Positions 1 to 7,523 of a DNA stretch of 17,592 nucleotides are shown here, piece by piece (within the stretch, counting starts at the first letter, position 1; each line of letters begins with the position of its first letter). Below the pieces are notes generated by a model. That model did not search any database. It had not been told where the DNA came from and was given only the letters and a program-made list of their open reading frames with translations. The stretch comes from Treponema sp. (GTDB lineage Bacteria > Spirochaetota > Spirochaetia > Treponematales > Treponemataceae). Location: positions 1 to 17,592 of the forward strand of contig JAGADS010000200.1 of the NCBI GenBank assembly GCA_017613485.1, given 5' to 3'. The position numbers and the translations under genes were made by a program.

Positions 1-880
1 ACAGTCTTTTATTTTTGATTAAATCCGATATTGACAAAACTGAACTTTTATTGTAATTTCGATTTAGGGATTGGGCATTATCGCCTTCAGTCCGCACATA
101 TGCGCGTCCGCCTTTGGCGAGTTCGCATACTCGGCTGACAGTCTTATCTGCATAGATAATCTGGTCGGCCGTTTTTATTTGATTTACAAATCTTGAAAAA
201 TCCTTATTGTGTGTTCCTATAACAATATTGTTTTCTTCCTTAAAGATAATAACTGATTCAACTGCACGTGATTTATCCTTATTTTCTCTATAGAAAGATT
301 TTCCATAAACTCGGACGGGTTTTAATTCTCCACTTTTTGAATCAAGCGACATAGAATCAAAAATCAAGGAAGGAGTTGCCAATGTCTGGTATGCAGCTGC
401 AAGAAGATAATCCCTGTCAGGTTTGTTGAATTTCAGAAACTGATTATCCCCCATTTTTAAAGTTTCAATTGGAGTATCAACCAATCCCTGTGGGAATAAA
501 ACATCATAATTCTGATATGTATAATCTACAATTGGAAGTTTTATAGAATCTTCTTCAAGAGCTCTTATAAGAGAATCGTGCAATTTTTGATTTATGGAAA
601 AGTCAAATCGAGTACTAGAAAACTCTTCTTTTTCATGCTCGCTGATTATCTGAGCTTTTATATCACCGGCAATACGTCTGACGGTTTCAGGATTAAATGT
701 AAAATCACTTGAATGTGCAACGAGTTGTTCAAGAAAGCCATTGACTGATTTGCCGGAAGAAAATCCGGTTTCTTTTGAGGCGCTGTTTTTATGTCCGACG
801 TTTTTTAGATTTTCTGAATTGACATCAGATTTAACATTCAAGTTAGCTCCCTGCCAATCCTGTACACCTAATTTTACCAT
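1..880 (-). CDS. BECR-fold (barnase/EndoU/ColicinE5/RelE-like) nuclease-domain protein, 3' end outside window
   Basis: Direct translation of the minus strand from the ATG at 880 gives 293 codons without a stop, running off the left edge. An in-frame TAA lies three codons upstream of that ATG, so it is the first possible start. No Shine-Dalgarno sequence is visible before it. Residues 1-60 are polar and low in complexity, which suggests a linker. Residues about 154-250 resemble the nuclease domains found at the ends of phage and ICE large polyvalent or MuF-type proteins: a helix with DYLLAAAYQTL, then VYGKSF, the strand AVESVIIF, then IVIGTHNKDF (candidate His224) and a final IIYADK strand. 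I recognise this pattern from the family but could not search it. If correct, it is an RNase-like toxin or effector carried by the element. It could instead be another accessory protein with a similar fold. It is divergent from the plus-strand gene pair at 953-1826. Confidence 0.6.
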   Translation of the reverse strand, partial: MVKLGVQDWQGANLNVKSDVNSENLKNVGHKNSASKETGFSSGKSVNGFLEQLVAHSSDFTFNPETVRRIAGDIKAQIISEHEKEEFSSTRFDFSINQKLHDSLIRALEEDSIKLPIVDYTYQNYDVLFPQGLVDTPIETLKMGDNQFLKFNKPDRDYLLAAAYQTLATPSLIFDSMSLDSKSGELKPVRVYGKSFYRENKDKSRAVESVIIFKEENNIVIGTHNKDFSRFVNQIKTADQIIYADKTVSRVCELAKGGRAYVRTEGDNAQSLNRNYNKSSVLSISDLIKNKRL

Positions 881-884
881 AACA

Positions 885-926
885 TATAATTAACTGAATG
901 TAAACAGGAATGACACTTGAAAAGTG
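885..926 (+). promoter_or_regulatory. Possible promoter and 5' leader hairpin for the 953-1826 gene pair
   Basis: A perfect TATAAT box lies at 885-890 on the plus strand, and a poor -35 match (TGTACA, 861-866) sits 18 bases upstream. It is followed by a small hairpin, CACTT-GAA-AAGTG, at 914-926 in the predicted leader. The -35 element would lie inside the start of the divergent gene, so the two transcription units probably overlap here. The evidence is sequence match only. Confidence 0.3.
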
Positions 927-952
927 AAAAAAAATAAATTATATTTAAAAAT

Positions 953-1396
953 ATGGAGACAGTAATAACAATTCCACCTACAAACGGACATTTTTCTCTT
1001 TTTGCTGAAGGAGAGCTTTTAAGTGTTTTCAGCATGGGTCCAGGAAGGGAAAGTTTTGTGACGCTTGAAGATGAACATCCGATAAATCTATTCTACAAAA
1101 TTAACGGCAGACGGTATTTATACATCTGTACGTCAGTAAGGGAAATGGAATATCTGCCGGTTTATAATTTTAAGGAAGTATCATCTCCCCTAAGGGTAAT
1201 GACCGTGCTGCACGGAAGGGCATACGATCGTTACAAGCGGAGCCTTTCATATCTCAAAAAGAAATATGTCGGAAAATCAAGCCGGTTTCGTTCGGTATTC
1301 TTCATGAAGCTAGCAGCTTTATGCAAAAATGGGATGAATTCCAACTCGAATATTGAAATTCTTGCAGACAAGGAAATAGTGAATGATGAAAAGTAA
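953..1396 (+). CDS. Hypothetical protein (147 aa), first gene of an overlapping pair
   Basis: I do not recognise this protein. It is 147 residues with no signal peptide or membrane segment. The N-terminal half is mixed beta-like sequence and the C-terminal half is basic (RYKRSLSYLKKKY near residue 100), which would suit a nucleic-acid-binding or small soluble protein. No Shine-Dalgarno sequence precedes the ATG at 953; the leader is A/T only. The stop codon overlaps the start of the next gene by 14 bases, so the two are almost certainly co-transcribed and translationally coupled. It lies on the strand opposite to the transfer operon and is divergent from the nuclease-like gene at 1-880. It could be a regulatory partner or part of a toxin-antitoxin-like pair, but nothing in the sequence proves this. 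Confidence 0.6.
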   Translation: METVITIPPTNGHFSLFAEGELLSVFSMGPGRESFVTLEDEHPINLFYKINGRRYLYICTSVREMEYLPVYNFKEVSSPLRVMTVLHGRAYDRYKRSLSYLKKKYVGKSSRFRSVFFMKLAALCKNGMNSNSNIEILADKEIVNDEK

Positions 1397-1826
1397 CGGA
1401 CATTTAAGTGTTGCATTAGCCGGACTCAAAGAACTGATGGACAAGAAGCAGCTTTCAGAATGGCACAGAAAAAACTTGAAATCAAAATGCTCTGTTGTTT
1501 ACACCTACAGGATTACAACTGAAGTCGTTCCGCCAAGCTTACAGATGATTATGCTGCTGAGAAATGTCATTGCACCGGCACTTTGGTTTTATACAACGGA
1601 TGAAAAACTTCCTGACATATCCTTCAACCGCTCCAAGAATTTCAAATGGACAAAATCAAGAAACTTCAGAAAACTGAAGTCAATTTCTGAGATTCGAAGA
1701 TGGTGCGCTGAAAACGGAATTCCCTACATTACAATATGGACCCTTTTAAACGGAAAAAGGCAGCTGACGTTCAACCGCATAGCGGCATGGAAACATCTGC
1801 TGCCTCCCGAGGACTGGTTCCGGTAA
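1383..1826 (+). CDS. Hypothetical protein with C-terminal Cro/XRE-like helix-turn-helix (147 aa)
   Basis: The start is ATG at 1383 (a second ATG follows at 1386), with AAGGA about 8 bases upstream inside the preceding gene, which it overlaps by 14 bases. The N-terminal two thirds are unrecognised. The last 47 residues read like a Cro/C1-type helix-turn-helix: ISEIRRWCAENGIPYITIW, then LLNGKRQL, then an alpha-helical end closing with LPPEDWF. The NGKR turn and the hydrophobic spacing fit the recognition-helix region of XRE proteins. It is therefore probably a DNA-binding regulator of the locus, or the antitoxin-like partner of the gene before it. It ends 4 bases from the convergent lipoprotein gene at 1831, leaving no room for a separate terminator. 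Confidence 0.6.
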   Translation: MMKSNGHLSVALAGLKELMDKKQLSEWHRKNLKSKCSVVYTYRITTEVVPPSLQMIMLLRNVIAPALWFYTTDEKLPDISFNRSKNFKWTKSRNFRKLKSISEIRRWCAENGIPYITIWTLLNGKRQLTFNRIAAWKHLLPPEDWFR

Positions 1827-1830
1827 CATG

Positions 1831-2673
1831 CTATTTGATACGGAGATTTATCTTTTCAGGAAGCATATCCCCTGAGGAAGTTGAGCGACTTTTTTCCTCC
1901 TGCTCAGCCCATGCAAGGGCATCCTCCTTCAGTGCTCCAAAGGCTGCCACCATTGACTCATTGTTCCGATATGCCGCATACTGCCATTCATGGTACTCTA
2001 CCGGACCATAATATTTTACTTCTCCGGTTGTATCATTGATGTAGATGCTTCCCACATCATCAGCTCCTTCTCCATTAGGAACGGAACGTGCAATCCATAC
2101 CTTGACTACATCCTTCATGTCGTACTTGATGAGAACCCGCTGAGGAATCTCGACCCAAACATAGACAGGCTTTATCTCAAATACCTCATCATGCCATTTG
2201 TACTCATCTGCTCCGAGCCAGAGAGTATAATCCTTCCTGGTAACATTCCAGTCGTAACAGAGTTTTTTATGAACACCTGTCAAAGCACCCCATTCTAAAT
2301 ACGTTCCGCGATAAGATGATTCATTTGTCTCCCGGTTTCCATCATAATCAATAACAAGTGGCTGGAGGACAATCTGATCTCCGTCCATTTTACATTCTGT
2401 ACCGGAACAAGTGTAGCTTCCGGTCGCTTTGTAAGGTCTACCGGCAATGATTCCTTTATCGCCAAGCTCCTCGTATCCGTCCATCGTTCTGTATTCTTTT
2501 TCTTCTTTCTCCCATGAGAGCAGGTACGCGCCTGTGTCACTTCCGTTGATGTCGGCCTCTCCAGACGACATTGTCTTGTCAATGAAGAATTCCTCAACTT
2601 CTTTCTTCACGTCAATATCACAGCCTGAGAGAAAAATAATGCCTAAGATACAAAAACAAAAATGTCTGATCAT
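1831..2673 (-). CDS. Lipoprotein A, last gene of transfer operon
   Basis: This is a 280-residue predicted lipoprotein. The start is set at ATG 2673, because GGAGG lies 5 bases upstream; a TTG 15 bases further up would put that ribosome site inside the gene. The N-terminus has Arg3, a hydrophobic stretch and the lipobox LSGC with Cys18, so it should be lipidated and anchored at an envelope membrane. The mature part shares scattered but ordered motifs with the protein encoded just upstream (2685-3338): GRPYK, DQIVLQ, a YD-T-Y-LW block and a later Y-D-TG-G block. The two are distant tandem paralogues. It sits in the trb operon after the pilin gene. TrbK-like entry exclusion or a VirB7-like channel role are the natural guesses, but neither is shown by the sequence. 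Confidence 0.75.
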   Translation of the reverse strand: MIRHFCFCILGIIFLSGCDIDVKKEVEEFFIDKTMSSGEADINGSDTGAYLLSWEKEEKEYRTMDGYEELGDKGIIAGRPYKATGSYTCSGTECKMDGDQIVLQPLVIDYDGNRETNESSYRGTYLEWGALTGVHKKLCYDWNVTRKDYTLWLGADEYKWHDEVFEIKPVYVWVEIPQRVLIKYDMKDVVKVWIARSVPNGEGADDVGSIYINDTTGEVKYYGPVEYHEWQYAAYRNNESMVAAFGALKEDALAWAEQEEKSRSTSSGDMLPEKINLRIK

Positions 2674-2684
2674 ATCATCCTCCG

Positions 2685-3338
2685 TCAAATGCTGACGCGC
2701 AGCTCAAAAGGTCCTGGAACCAAATCATCATATCCGCGGCTTGTATCAACACTCATTATTGCGAGATCGCCAGGTTCGCACAGTTCCTTAATTTTGACCG
2801 CAGCATTATTATCCGAGATTGTCTTTCCGTCAAGAGAACCTCTATTTGACCCATTCGTTTGACTCAAAATACCAGAGGCCTTGTCATATGAATATGTCCA
2901 GCCGGAATCATATTTTTCATATATTATATTGGAAAGGTCGCTGTCTGTCTTGTCGCATATGTAAGGTTTCCCACAGAACCACAACTCATACTTTTGTGTG
3001 GTCCATGAGATGTCGTAGCGAACGGTTACCCCGTTTCGATATGTATGTCCTTGTTTGTTTCCCGAATCACAAAACGACTCCTGTATAACAATTTGACAGT
3101 CCTCGGCAGTCTTTATGCTTCCGTTTTTCGATGTAACATATTTTCCGTTGACCTTGTAAAGTTTTCCAACCTCACAGCCCATTGATAGCAAAAGCCGGCA
3201 CAGCTCTGATACTTGAACGGAGCTATCGTTCCTGATGATATTTTCCGTATCCTGTCCTTGAACTGAGGCAGGATTATCACATCCAGGCATCAGGACGGCT
3301 AATGCAATGGCAAATGAAATACATTGTATTCTTTTCAT
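2685..3338 (-). CDS. Lipoprotein B, paralogue of lipoprotein A
   Basis: This is a 217-residue predicted lipoprotein. The ATG at 3338 is preceded by AAAGGAGG at good spacing. The signal sequence (Lys2, Arg3, hydrophobic core) ends in the lipobox LMPGC with Cys20. Matching blocks to lipoprotein A are GKLYKVNGKY, DCQIVIQ and YDISWTTQKYELW, in the same order and with similar spacing, which indicates an ancient duplication. Several cysteines in the mature part (in the SFCD, WFCG and YICD stretches) suggest disulphides outside the cytoplasm. Its stop is 11 bases before the lipoprotein A start, so the two are co-transcribed. The function is unknown. Position in the transfer operon points to surface exclusion, mating-pair recognition or a channel accessory role. 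Confidence 0.75.
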   Translation of the reverse strand: MKRIQCISFAIALAVLMPGCDNPASVQGQDTENIIRNDSSVQVSELCRLLLSMGCEVGKLYKVNGKYVTSKNGSIKTAEDCQIVIQESFCDSGNKQGHTYRNGVTVRYDISWTTQKYELWFCGKPYICDKTDSDLSNIIYEKYDSGWTYSYDKASGILSQTNGSNRGSLDGKTISDNNAAVKIKELCEPGDLAIMSVDTSRGYDDLVPGPFELRVSI

Positions 3339-3350
3339 AAAACCTCCTTT

Positions 3351-3388
3351 AAGACTATTTTAACCTCAAAAGAGATTAAAATAATCTT
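3351..3388 (-). promoter_or_regulatory. Imperfect inverted repeat between pilin and lipoprotein genes
   Basis: Arms of 13 bases (3351-3363 and 3376-3388) match at 12 of 13 positions and enclose a 12-base loop. In the minus-strand transcript the hairpin lies 17 bases after the pilin stop and directly abuts the AAAGGAGG of lipoprotein B. It has no U-run of its own and is A/T-rich, so it is more likely an mRNA processing, stability or translation-control element than a strong terminator. It could make the pilin more abundant than the lipoproteins. Confidence 0.35.
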
Positions 3389-3405
3389 AAAAATCTGGGA
3401 TACTG

Positions 3406-3795
3406 TCAAGTCAGTGACGTGACGCTTTCGGCGACCTGAATCATGCCCTGCAAAGCTTCCGGTTTGACGTTTGAAAAAAAGAAGTTAACGATGGAAGTGG
3501 CTCCGAGTATTCCGGCCGTGCCGATTACCCATGGGAGAACCTTTTTCATGATGTCGCCCTGTCCCTGAGCGTTACCCCAGGCAATTACTCCGAACTCTAC
3601 TATCAGTGCAACGGCAAGGATTGCCTTTACCCACCGGCTTCCTATCAGTCCTATGATTTTGTCACCCACGGAATCAAGGATACCGATACTCTGTGCGGCG
3701 AATGCTCCGCTACTGCACACGACAGTGAACACGACAAGAAGGACGAGATACTTGCTCTTGCGTCCACCCAGAAAAGTCTTTAATGTTGTTTTCAT
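3406..3795 (-). CDS. trbC: TrbC/VirB2-family conjugal pilin
   Basis: This 129-residue protein has the VirB2/TrbC layout. It has a long N-terminal signal peptide (basic start, hydrophobic core about 15-32, likely cleavage after Ala-Phe-Ala at 33), a first hydrophobic segment about 57-75, a short polar loop containing QGQGD, and a second hydrophobic segment about 86-107. VirB2 pilins form the conjugative pilus or surface contact of type IV secretion systems, inserting in the inner membrane before assembly. The ATG at 3795 follows AAAGGAGG. It lies directly downstream of the VirB11-type ATPase gene, as trbC follows trbB in Trb systems, and this supports the call more than the weakly conserved sequence does. 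Homology to any one named pilin was not tested. Confidence 0.8.
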   Translation of the reverse strand: MKTTLKTFLGGRKSKYLVLLVVFTVVCSSGAFAAQSIGILDSVGDKIIGLIGSRWVKAILAVALIVEFGVIAWGNAQGQGDIMKKVLPWVIGTAGILGATSIVNFFFSNVKPEALQGMIQVAESVTSLT

Positions 3796-3812
3796 AACAA
3801 CCTCCTTTAATT

Positions 3813-4811
3813 TTATATCCAGGATGCAAGCTGCCTGTCCGTTTCTTCCGTTACCGGCATGAAATCGTCCACGCGGATGCCATCCTTGGTTTTCTTTAAA
3901 TGAATCACTAGCTGTATTACCTCGCTCAGATGATCCGCCATATCCTTGTCTCCTGCACCGACCATGCTTCTTATACGCATTAGGGCTGCCTTACAGTCAT
4001 TGGAGTGTATGGTGGTAACATTGCCGGAATGTCCTGTTTTCCATGCGTCAAGAAGCTCGTGCATGACAAGGCCGTTCCTGACTTCACCAAAAATAATTCT
4101 GTCGGGAGAGAAACGCAAAGATTCCTCCACGGCTTTCTGTGCAAATTCCTTTGATATGCACAGCATTGTTTTCATTCTAGCTGAGCATTGAAGTTCCGGC
4201 GTATCTTCAACGACATAAAAGTTGTCGTCAGGAGTAAACTCACACATCTTTTTGATTATTGCATTTGTGCATGTGGTTTTTCCGCTTCCAGTGGAGCCTG
4301 AGACAATTATGTTTCCTCTTTTTTCAATAACGGAACATAGTTTTTCATAGATGTCTTTCGGCATCTGTCCATGCTCCACATATTCCTCAAGAGTGTAGAT
4401 TCTTTTCGGTGGCTTGCGGATCTGCAGCTCAGGCCTCTCGCATGTTGGCGGCATAAGTCCCGTGATTCGGGCATTGTACTTTGGAATACGGCCCTCAAGA
4501 AGGGGAAAGCCTGTATATGATTCAAGCGACTTGCCGATTATGGATGCAGTTGCCTTGATAACCCTCTCGACAAGGTATGGCTGGATTATCTTCCCTGTGA
4601 ACTCGCGTCCTTTTCCGAACCTTGTTACAATCAGCTCTCCGCTGTCAGGAACGGCAATGTCCGTGACCTCATCATCATCAAGATACTCGATAAAAGGGGC
4701 AAGGTCATCCTTCAGGAGATTTTCCATCATACGCTCCTTCATCAGCTCCTCAGCCGTCTTCATCATTGTTTTCATGCTTGCGGGAGAACCCGCAACAGGT
4801 TTTGGCATCAT
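3813..4811 (-). CDS. trbB: TrbB/VirB11-family secretion ATPase
   Basis: This is a 332-residue hexameric ATPase of the VirB11/TrbB family, which works at the cytoplasmic face of the type IV channel and drives pilus assembly and DNA transfer. The sequence shows an N-terminal domain, Walker A GSTGSGKTT at 172-180, an Asp box around VEDTPELQ (201-208), Walker B RIIFGEVR at 238-245 and the His box GHSGNVTTIHS at 260-270. All key residues are present and the length is normal for TrbB. The ATG at 4811 overlaps the stop of the RHH gene by 4 bases (ATGA), with AGGAGG in the end of that gene, so translation is coupled. The pilin gene follows after 17 bases. It is the clearest T4SS marker in the window beside TraG. 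Confidence 0.93.
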   Translation of the reverse strand: MMPKPVAGSPASMKTMMKTAEELMKERMMENLLKDDLAPFIEYLDDDEVTDIAVPDSGELIVTRFGKGREFTGKIIQPYLVERVIKATASIIGKSLESYTGFPLLEGRIPKYNARITGLMPPTCERPELQIRKPPKRIYTLEEYVEHGQMPKDIYEKLCSVIEKRGNIIVSGSTGSGKTTCTNAIIKKMCEFTPDDNFYVVEDTPELQCSARMKTMLCISKEFAQKAVEESLRFSPDRIIFGEVRNGLVMHELLDAWKTGHSGNVTTIHSNDCKAALMRIRSMVGAGDKDMADHLSEVIQLVIHLKKTKDGIRVDDFMPVTEETDRQLASWI

Positions 4812-5284
4812 GACTCACCTCCTGATAGTGGCGCATTGATTTTCTCAATCAGGTCATCGAAAAAAGCTCCCTGCACATGACGCTCTGACAGGAATTTCTC
4901 ATCGAACTTTTTCATTATCTGCTCAGCCGCATCCTTTTTCGTAACGGCTTCCCTTATCAGATCCTTGTTCTTGGATGTCGTCTCATCGATGAACGCGAAT
5001 TTGGAATTCTCAAAGCTCGCTACTAGATACGTGAAAAACATGCTTCTGAGCATCTGGTAAAGAACGGCGATTTCCCTCGAAACCTTTCTGCTTCCGTTTT
5101 CAATCCGGTCCAGACCTGCGAGAAGGATTTCCTCGGTTTTGACGGATTCTTCAGAATGTTTTACCAGTATGTGCCTCATAAGCGCCGCAGGCTTGATGTT
5201 TTTCTCCTCTGATTCAGCCCGGTATCTTTTTATCAAGGACGGGTCAAGCCGTAATGATACTATCTTCTTTTTTCCATCACTCAT
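4808..5284 (-). CDS. Ribbon-helix-helix (CopG-like) conjugation accessory protein
   Basis: This is a protein of about 158 residues whose first 45 residues form a ribbon-helix-helix domain (a strand with KKKIVSLRLDPSL, then two amphipathic helices ending in LMRHILVKHSEE). The rest is helical and charged, probably for oligomerisation or partner binding. Two starts are possible: ATG 5290, only 3 bases after GGAGG, or ATG 5284, 9 bases after it; the second is preferred. The gene overlaps the end of traG. In Trb/Tn4371-type elements a CopG-like gene occupies this same place between traG and trbB. The likely role is binding at oriT, or control of the transfer operon, with the relaxase or coupling protein as partner. 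The target site is not known; the repeats at 8791-8841 are candidates. Confidence 0.75.
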   Translation of the reverse strand: MSDGKKKIVSLRLDPSLIKRYRAESEEKNIKPAALMRHILVKHSEESVKTEEILLAGLDRIENGSRKVSREIAVLYQMLRSMFFTYLVASFENSKFAFIDETTSKNKDLIREAVTKKDAAEQIMKKFDEKFLSERHVQGAFFDDLIEKINAPLSGGES

Positions 5285-7505
5285 AATCATTTTCCTCCTT
5301 CTGCCTTATTGCAGATGCAAGAGCCTCAAGTGCATTGATACCGTCTTCGTTCTCAATAAGATTCTCGTCTCCGTCAATGTTCCGATCATTGCAGACTGAT
5401 GACATCTCCATCTCCTTCTTGATGGCAGCTTTCTCAAGTGCAAGCCGCCTTCTGACACTCGGGAGTCCTGAACATTCTCCGTAAAGCTCTTTTATTCCGG
5501 GAGCCTTTCCCTTGTAAGGCATGTAACGGCTGGTAAACCTCTTGTCCATGTAATAGACGACTTTCTCTGCGATATAAGGCTGCATGCCGTGAACCATAAT
5601 CAGGGCCTTGTCACCGTCAAGACGCTTGATGTCTGCGGCATCAAGAAGATTACGGCCGAAATTGTTGTCAGAATAATTTAAGTTCGTATTGACCGTAAGA
5701 TTTGTGCGTCCACTGCGGGAAACCTTTCCTTCAGATATTGATTCCTGGCCTATTGAACGGGAATACATTTCTGCGTCGTTAATAGAACCAGGAGCAAAAA
5801 CTATGTGTACAGGACAGTGGTCAAGGAATGGTTGGTTCTGACCGTAACGGTCGATAAGCTGAGAAAGTGCCTGACATACGATAAGAAAAAAGATTCCATA
5901 ACCGCGCAAAACGCCCATAACCTCCGCAATGTCAGGAAAACAGCCGAGGATCGGAAATTCATCAAGAAGAAAAAGGATATTGTGCTTAAGCTTTACTTCT
6001 CCGAACTGTGTCTCTCCCTCAGAGAACTTTTTGAGCATGAAGGAGATCAGAAGACGGAATACAGGAGAAATACGCGTGACATCTGAATAAGGAACTGTAA
6101 GATACAGGGAAATAGGATCATCGCTTGTAATAAAATCCTCTATCTCAAAATCGGTTCCGCTTGTTGCGGCTGCGAGAGTTGGATCGTTGAAGAGGTTGAG
6201 TTTTGCACGGACGGTTGCATAGGTCGAACCCTTTTCCTTCGCGTTCTGCGAAAGTGAACTCTGTGCGGAAAGCTTTATTTTTTCATCAGGATCTTTGGCG
6301 GGGATGGTTCTTCCTATAAGGTCGTTCCTGATTATTTTTCCAGATGAATCTCTTTCAATCCATTCACGACCTTTCTTTCCGTCAACCGTCATTTCCTCGT
6401 AATAGGAAGGACGGTTGTTGTACATCTGTTCCGTTATCCTGAAGTAGTGCTTAGTATGCAGCATTTCCATGCACTGCTTCTTACCGATCTCATTGTTTGC
6501 CTCACCGCTTTGTTTCTCGAAGCTCTTTTCATCTACATCCGTAAGAAAGTGCAGAAGACCGGCAAGAGACTTGTCGGGATAGTCCCCGAACCTTATGTGG
6601 AGAAGACTGCCCGTGACAAGATCTTTTGCCATGTTAGAGAAGTATTCGGAGGCTTCATCCCCGCCGCCTCCGACTTTTGACGGAGCGAATATTATTGACG
6701 CAATCAAAGAAGCGTCCCTGAAAGCATACTCATCTCCGTCTCTGATGGCCATGACCGGATTGAAACGTAAAGTATCATAGGAACAAGGAGCGAATTTCAG
6801 GACTCGGGAAAAAGTCTTACGGTAACCCGCTGTAAGATTATAGTTTTCCCCCTTGGGATCGAAAATTATCATTGAATGCGGATAGGAAAGAATGGTCGGA
6901 ATGATTACGGATACACCCTTGCCGGATCCCGTAGGGGCAAGAAGCAGGGTATTGACTGTGCCACCGTGACAGATGAGCTGCGAAGGCCTCACAAGTTTCA
7001 TCGATATGGAAGAATTCTTTTCCTTGTTGGCAAGAACAACTGCATTAGCCAGCTGACCACAGATGACTCCCTCTTCCTTCAGAAGTCCGTTTTCTTTCAG
7101 GTCCCTCTTCGTTGCAAAACGTGCCGTGCCGTGTAGATTGCGCTTGCCTTTGAAAAGCAGATCGGTGATGATTGTCCAGACAATTGCAAATACTAGTGCC
7201 AAAATACCAAACCATAAAACCCACATGATTGACTTTAAGAAAAGAGGTCTTGCCCATGCCTCCTTCATATAGATGAATAAAGCCAGAATGTAGTAAACGG
7301 GATTATATATCGGCTTACCGAAAATCACGACAAGGGCAGGTCCTGTTATGGTAGGATTATAGTTTATGTCCCGAGCAAAAACATTTGCAGCGATAAACCA
7401 TCCGATGACGAAAAGTGTAATCGGAACAGAGATTCTTATAAAATCCCATGTCCAGTTATAGTTTTTCGCCCCAGGCCTGTCTTTTAAATAATTCTTCTTG
7501 CTCAT
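5277..7505 (-). CDS. traG: TraG/VirD4-family type IV coupling protein
   Basis: This 742-residue inner-membrane ATPase links the relaxase-DNA complex to the mating channel. It has N-terminal membrane segments at about 22-42, 56-79 and 93-116, the HGTARFA motif at 125-131 typical of TraG, Walker A PTGSGKGVS at 191-199, DPKGEN at 216-221 and Walker B LFLLDEFP at 511-518. The ATG at 7505 follows AAGGAGG, 18 bases after the relaxase stop. The protein is long for the family. A region of about 65 residues (roughly 345-415, rich in charged residues) between the two nucleotide-binding motifs looks like an insertion compared with usual TraG proteins; that comparison is from memory. The last 80 residues are charged and variable, as in other coupling proteins, and may contact the substrate. 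Confidence 0.93.
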   Translation of the reverse strand: MSKKNYLKDRPGAKNYNWTWDFIRISVPITLFVIGWFIAANVFARDINYNPTITGPALVVIFGKPIYNPVYYILALFIYMKEAWARPLFLKSIMWVLWFGILALVFAIVWTIITDLLFKGKRNLHGTARFATKRDLKENGLLKEEGVICGQLANAVVLANKEKNSSISMKLVRPSQLICHGGTVNTLLLAPTGSGKGVSVIIPTILSYPHSMIIFDPKGENYNLTAGYRKTFSRVLKFAPCSYDTLRFNPVMAIRDGDEYAFRDASLIASIIFAPSKVGGGGDEASEYFSNMAKDLVTGSLLHIRFGDYPDKSLAGLLHFLTDVDEKSFEKQSGEANNEIGKKQCMEMLHTKHYFRITEQMYNNRPSYYEEMTVDGKKGREWIERDSSGKIIRNDLIGRTIPAKDPDEKIKLSAQSSLSQNAKEKGSTYATVRAKLNLFNDPTLAAATSGTDFEIEDFITSDDPISLYLTVPYSDVTRISPVFRLLISFMLKKFSEGETQFGEVKLKHNILFLLDEFPILGCFPDIAEVMGVLRGYGIFFLIVCQALSQLIDRYGQNQPFLDHCPVHIVFAPGSINDAEMYSRSIGQESISEGKVSRSGRTNLTVNTNLNYSDNNFGRNLLDAADIKRLDGDKALIMVHGMQPYIAEKVVYYMDKRFTSRYMPYKGKAPGIKELYGECSGLPSVRRRLALEKAAIKKEMEMSSVCNDRNIDGDENLIENEDGINALEALASAIRQKEENDYE

Positions 7506-7523
7506 GCTTTTTATACCTCCTTT

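Noticed and set aside
914..926. CACTT-GAA-AAGTG as a terminator
   Set aside because: The stem is only 5 bases and is followed by A residues on the plus strand, so it does not fit an intrinsic terminator.
953..1826. The two 147-codon genes as duplicates of each other (equal length, both start near NGH-S)
   Set aside because: Beyond the short N-terminal resemblance no ordered shared blocks could be found, so the equal length is treated as chance.
2674..2688. TTG start at 2688 for lipoprotein A
   Set aside because: It would place the GGAGG site inside the coding region and put five polar residues before the signal sequence; ATG 2673 is better spaced.
2662..2862. Short plus-strand frames across the lipoprotein genes
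   Set aside because: Both lipoprotein genes have lipoboxes, ribosome sites and mutual similarity on the other strand; the plus-strand frames are shadows.
3813..4811. Long plus-strand open frames opposite the transfer genes (for example 4414-4839 and 5805-6086)
   Set aside because: They lie entirely within strongly supported minus-strand genes with diagnostic motifs, lack good ribosome sites and show no recognisable protein features.
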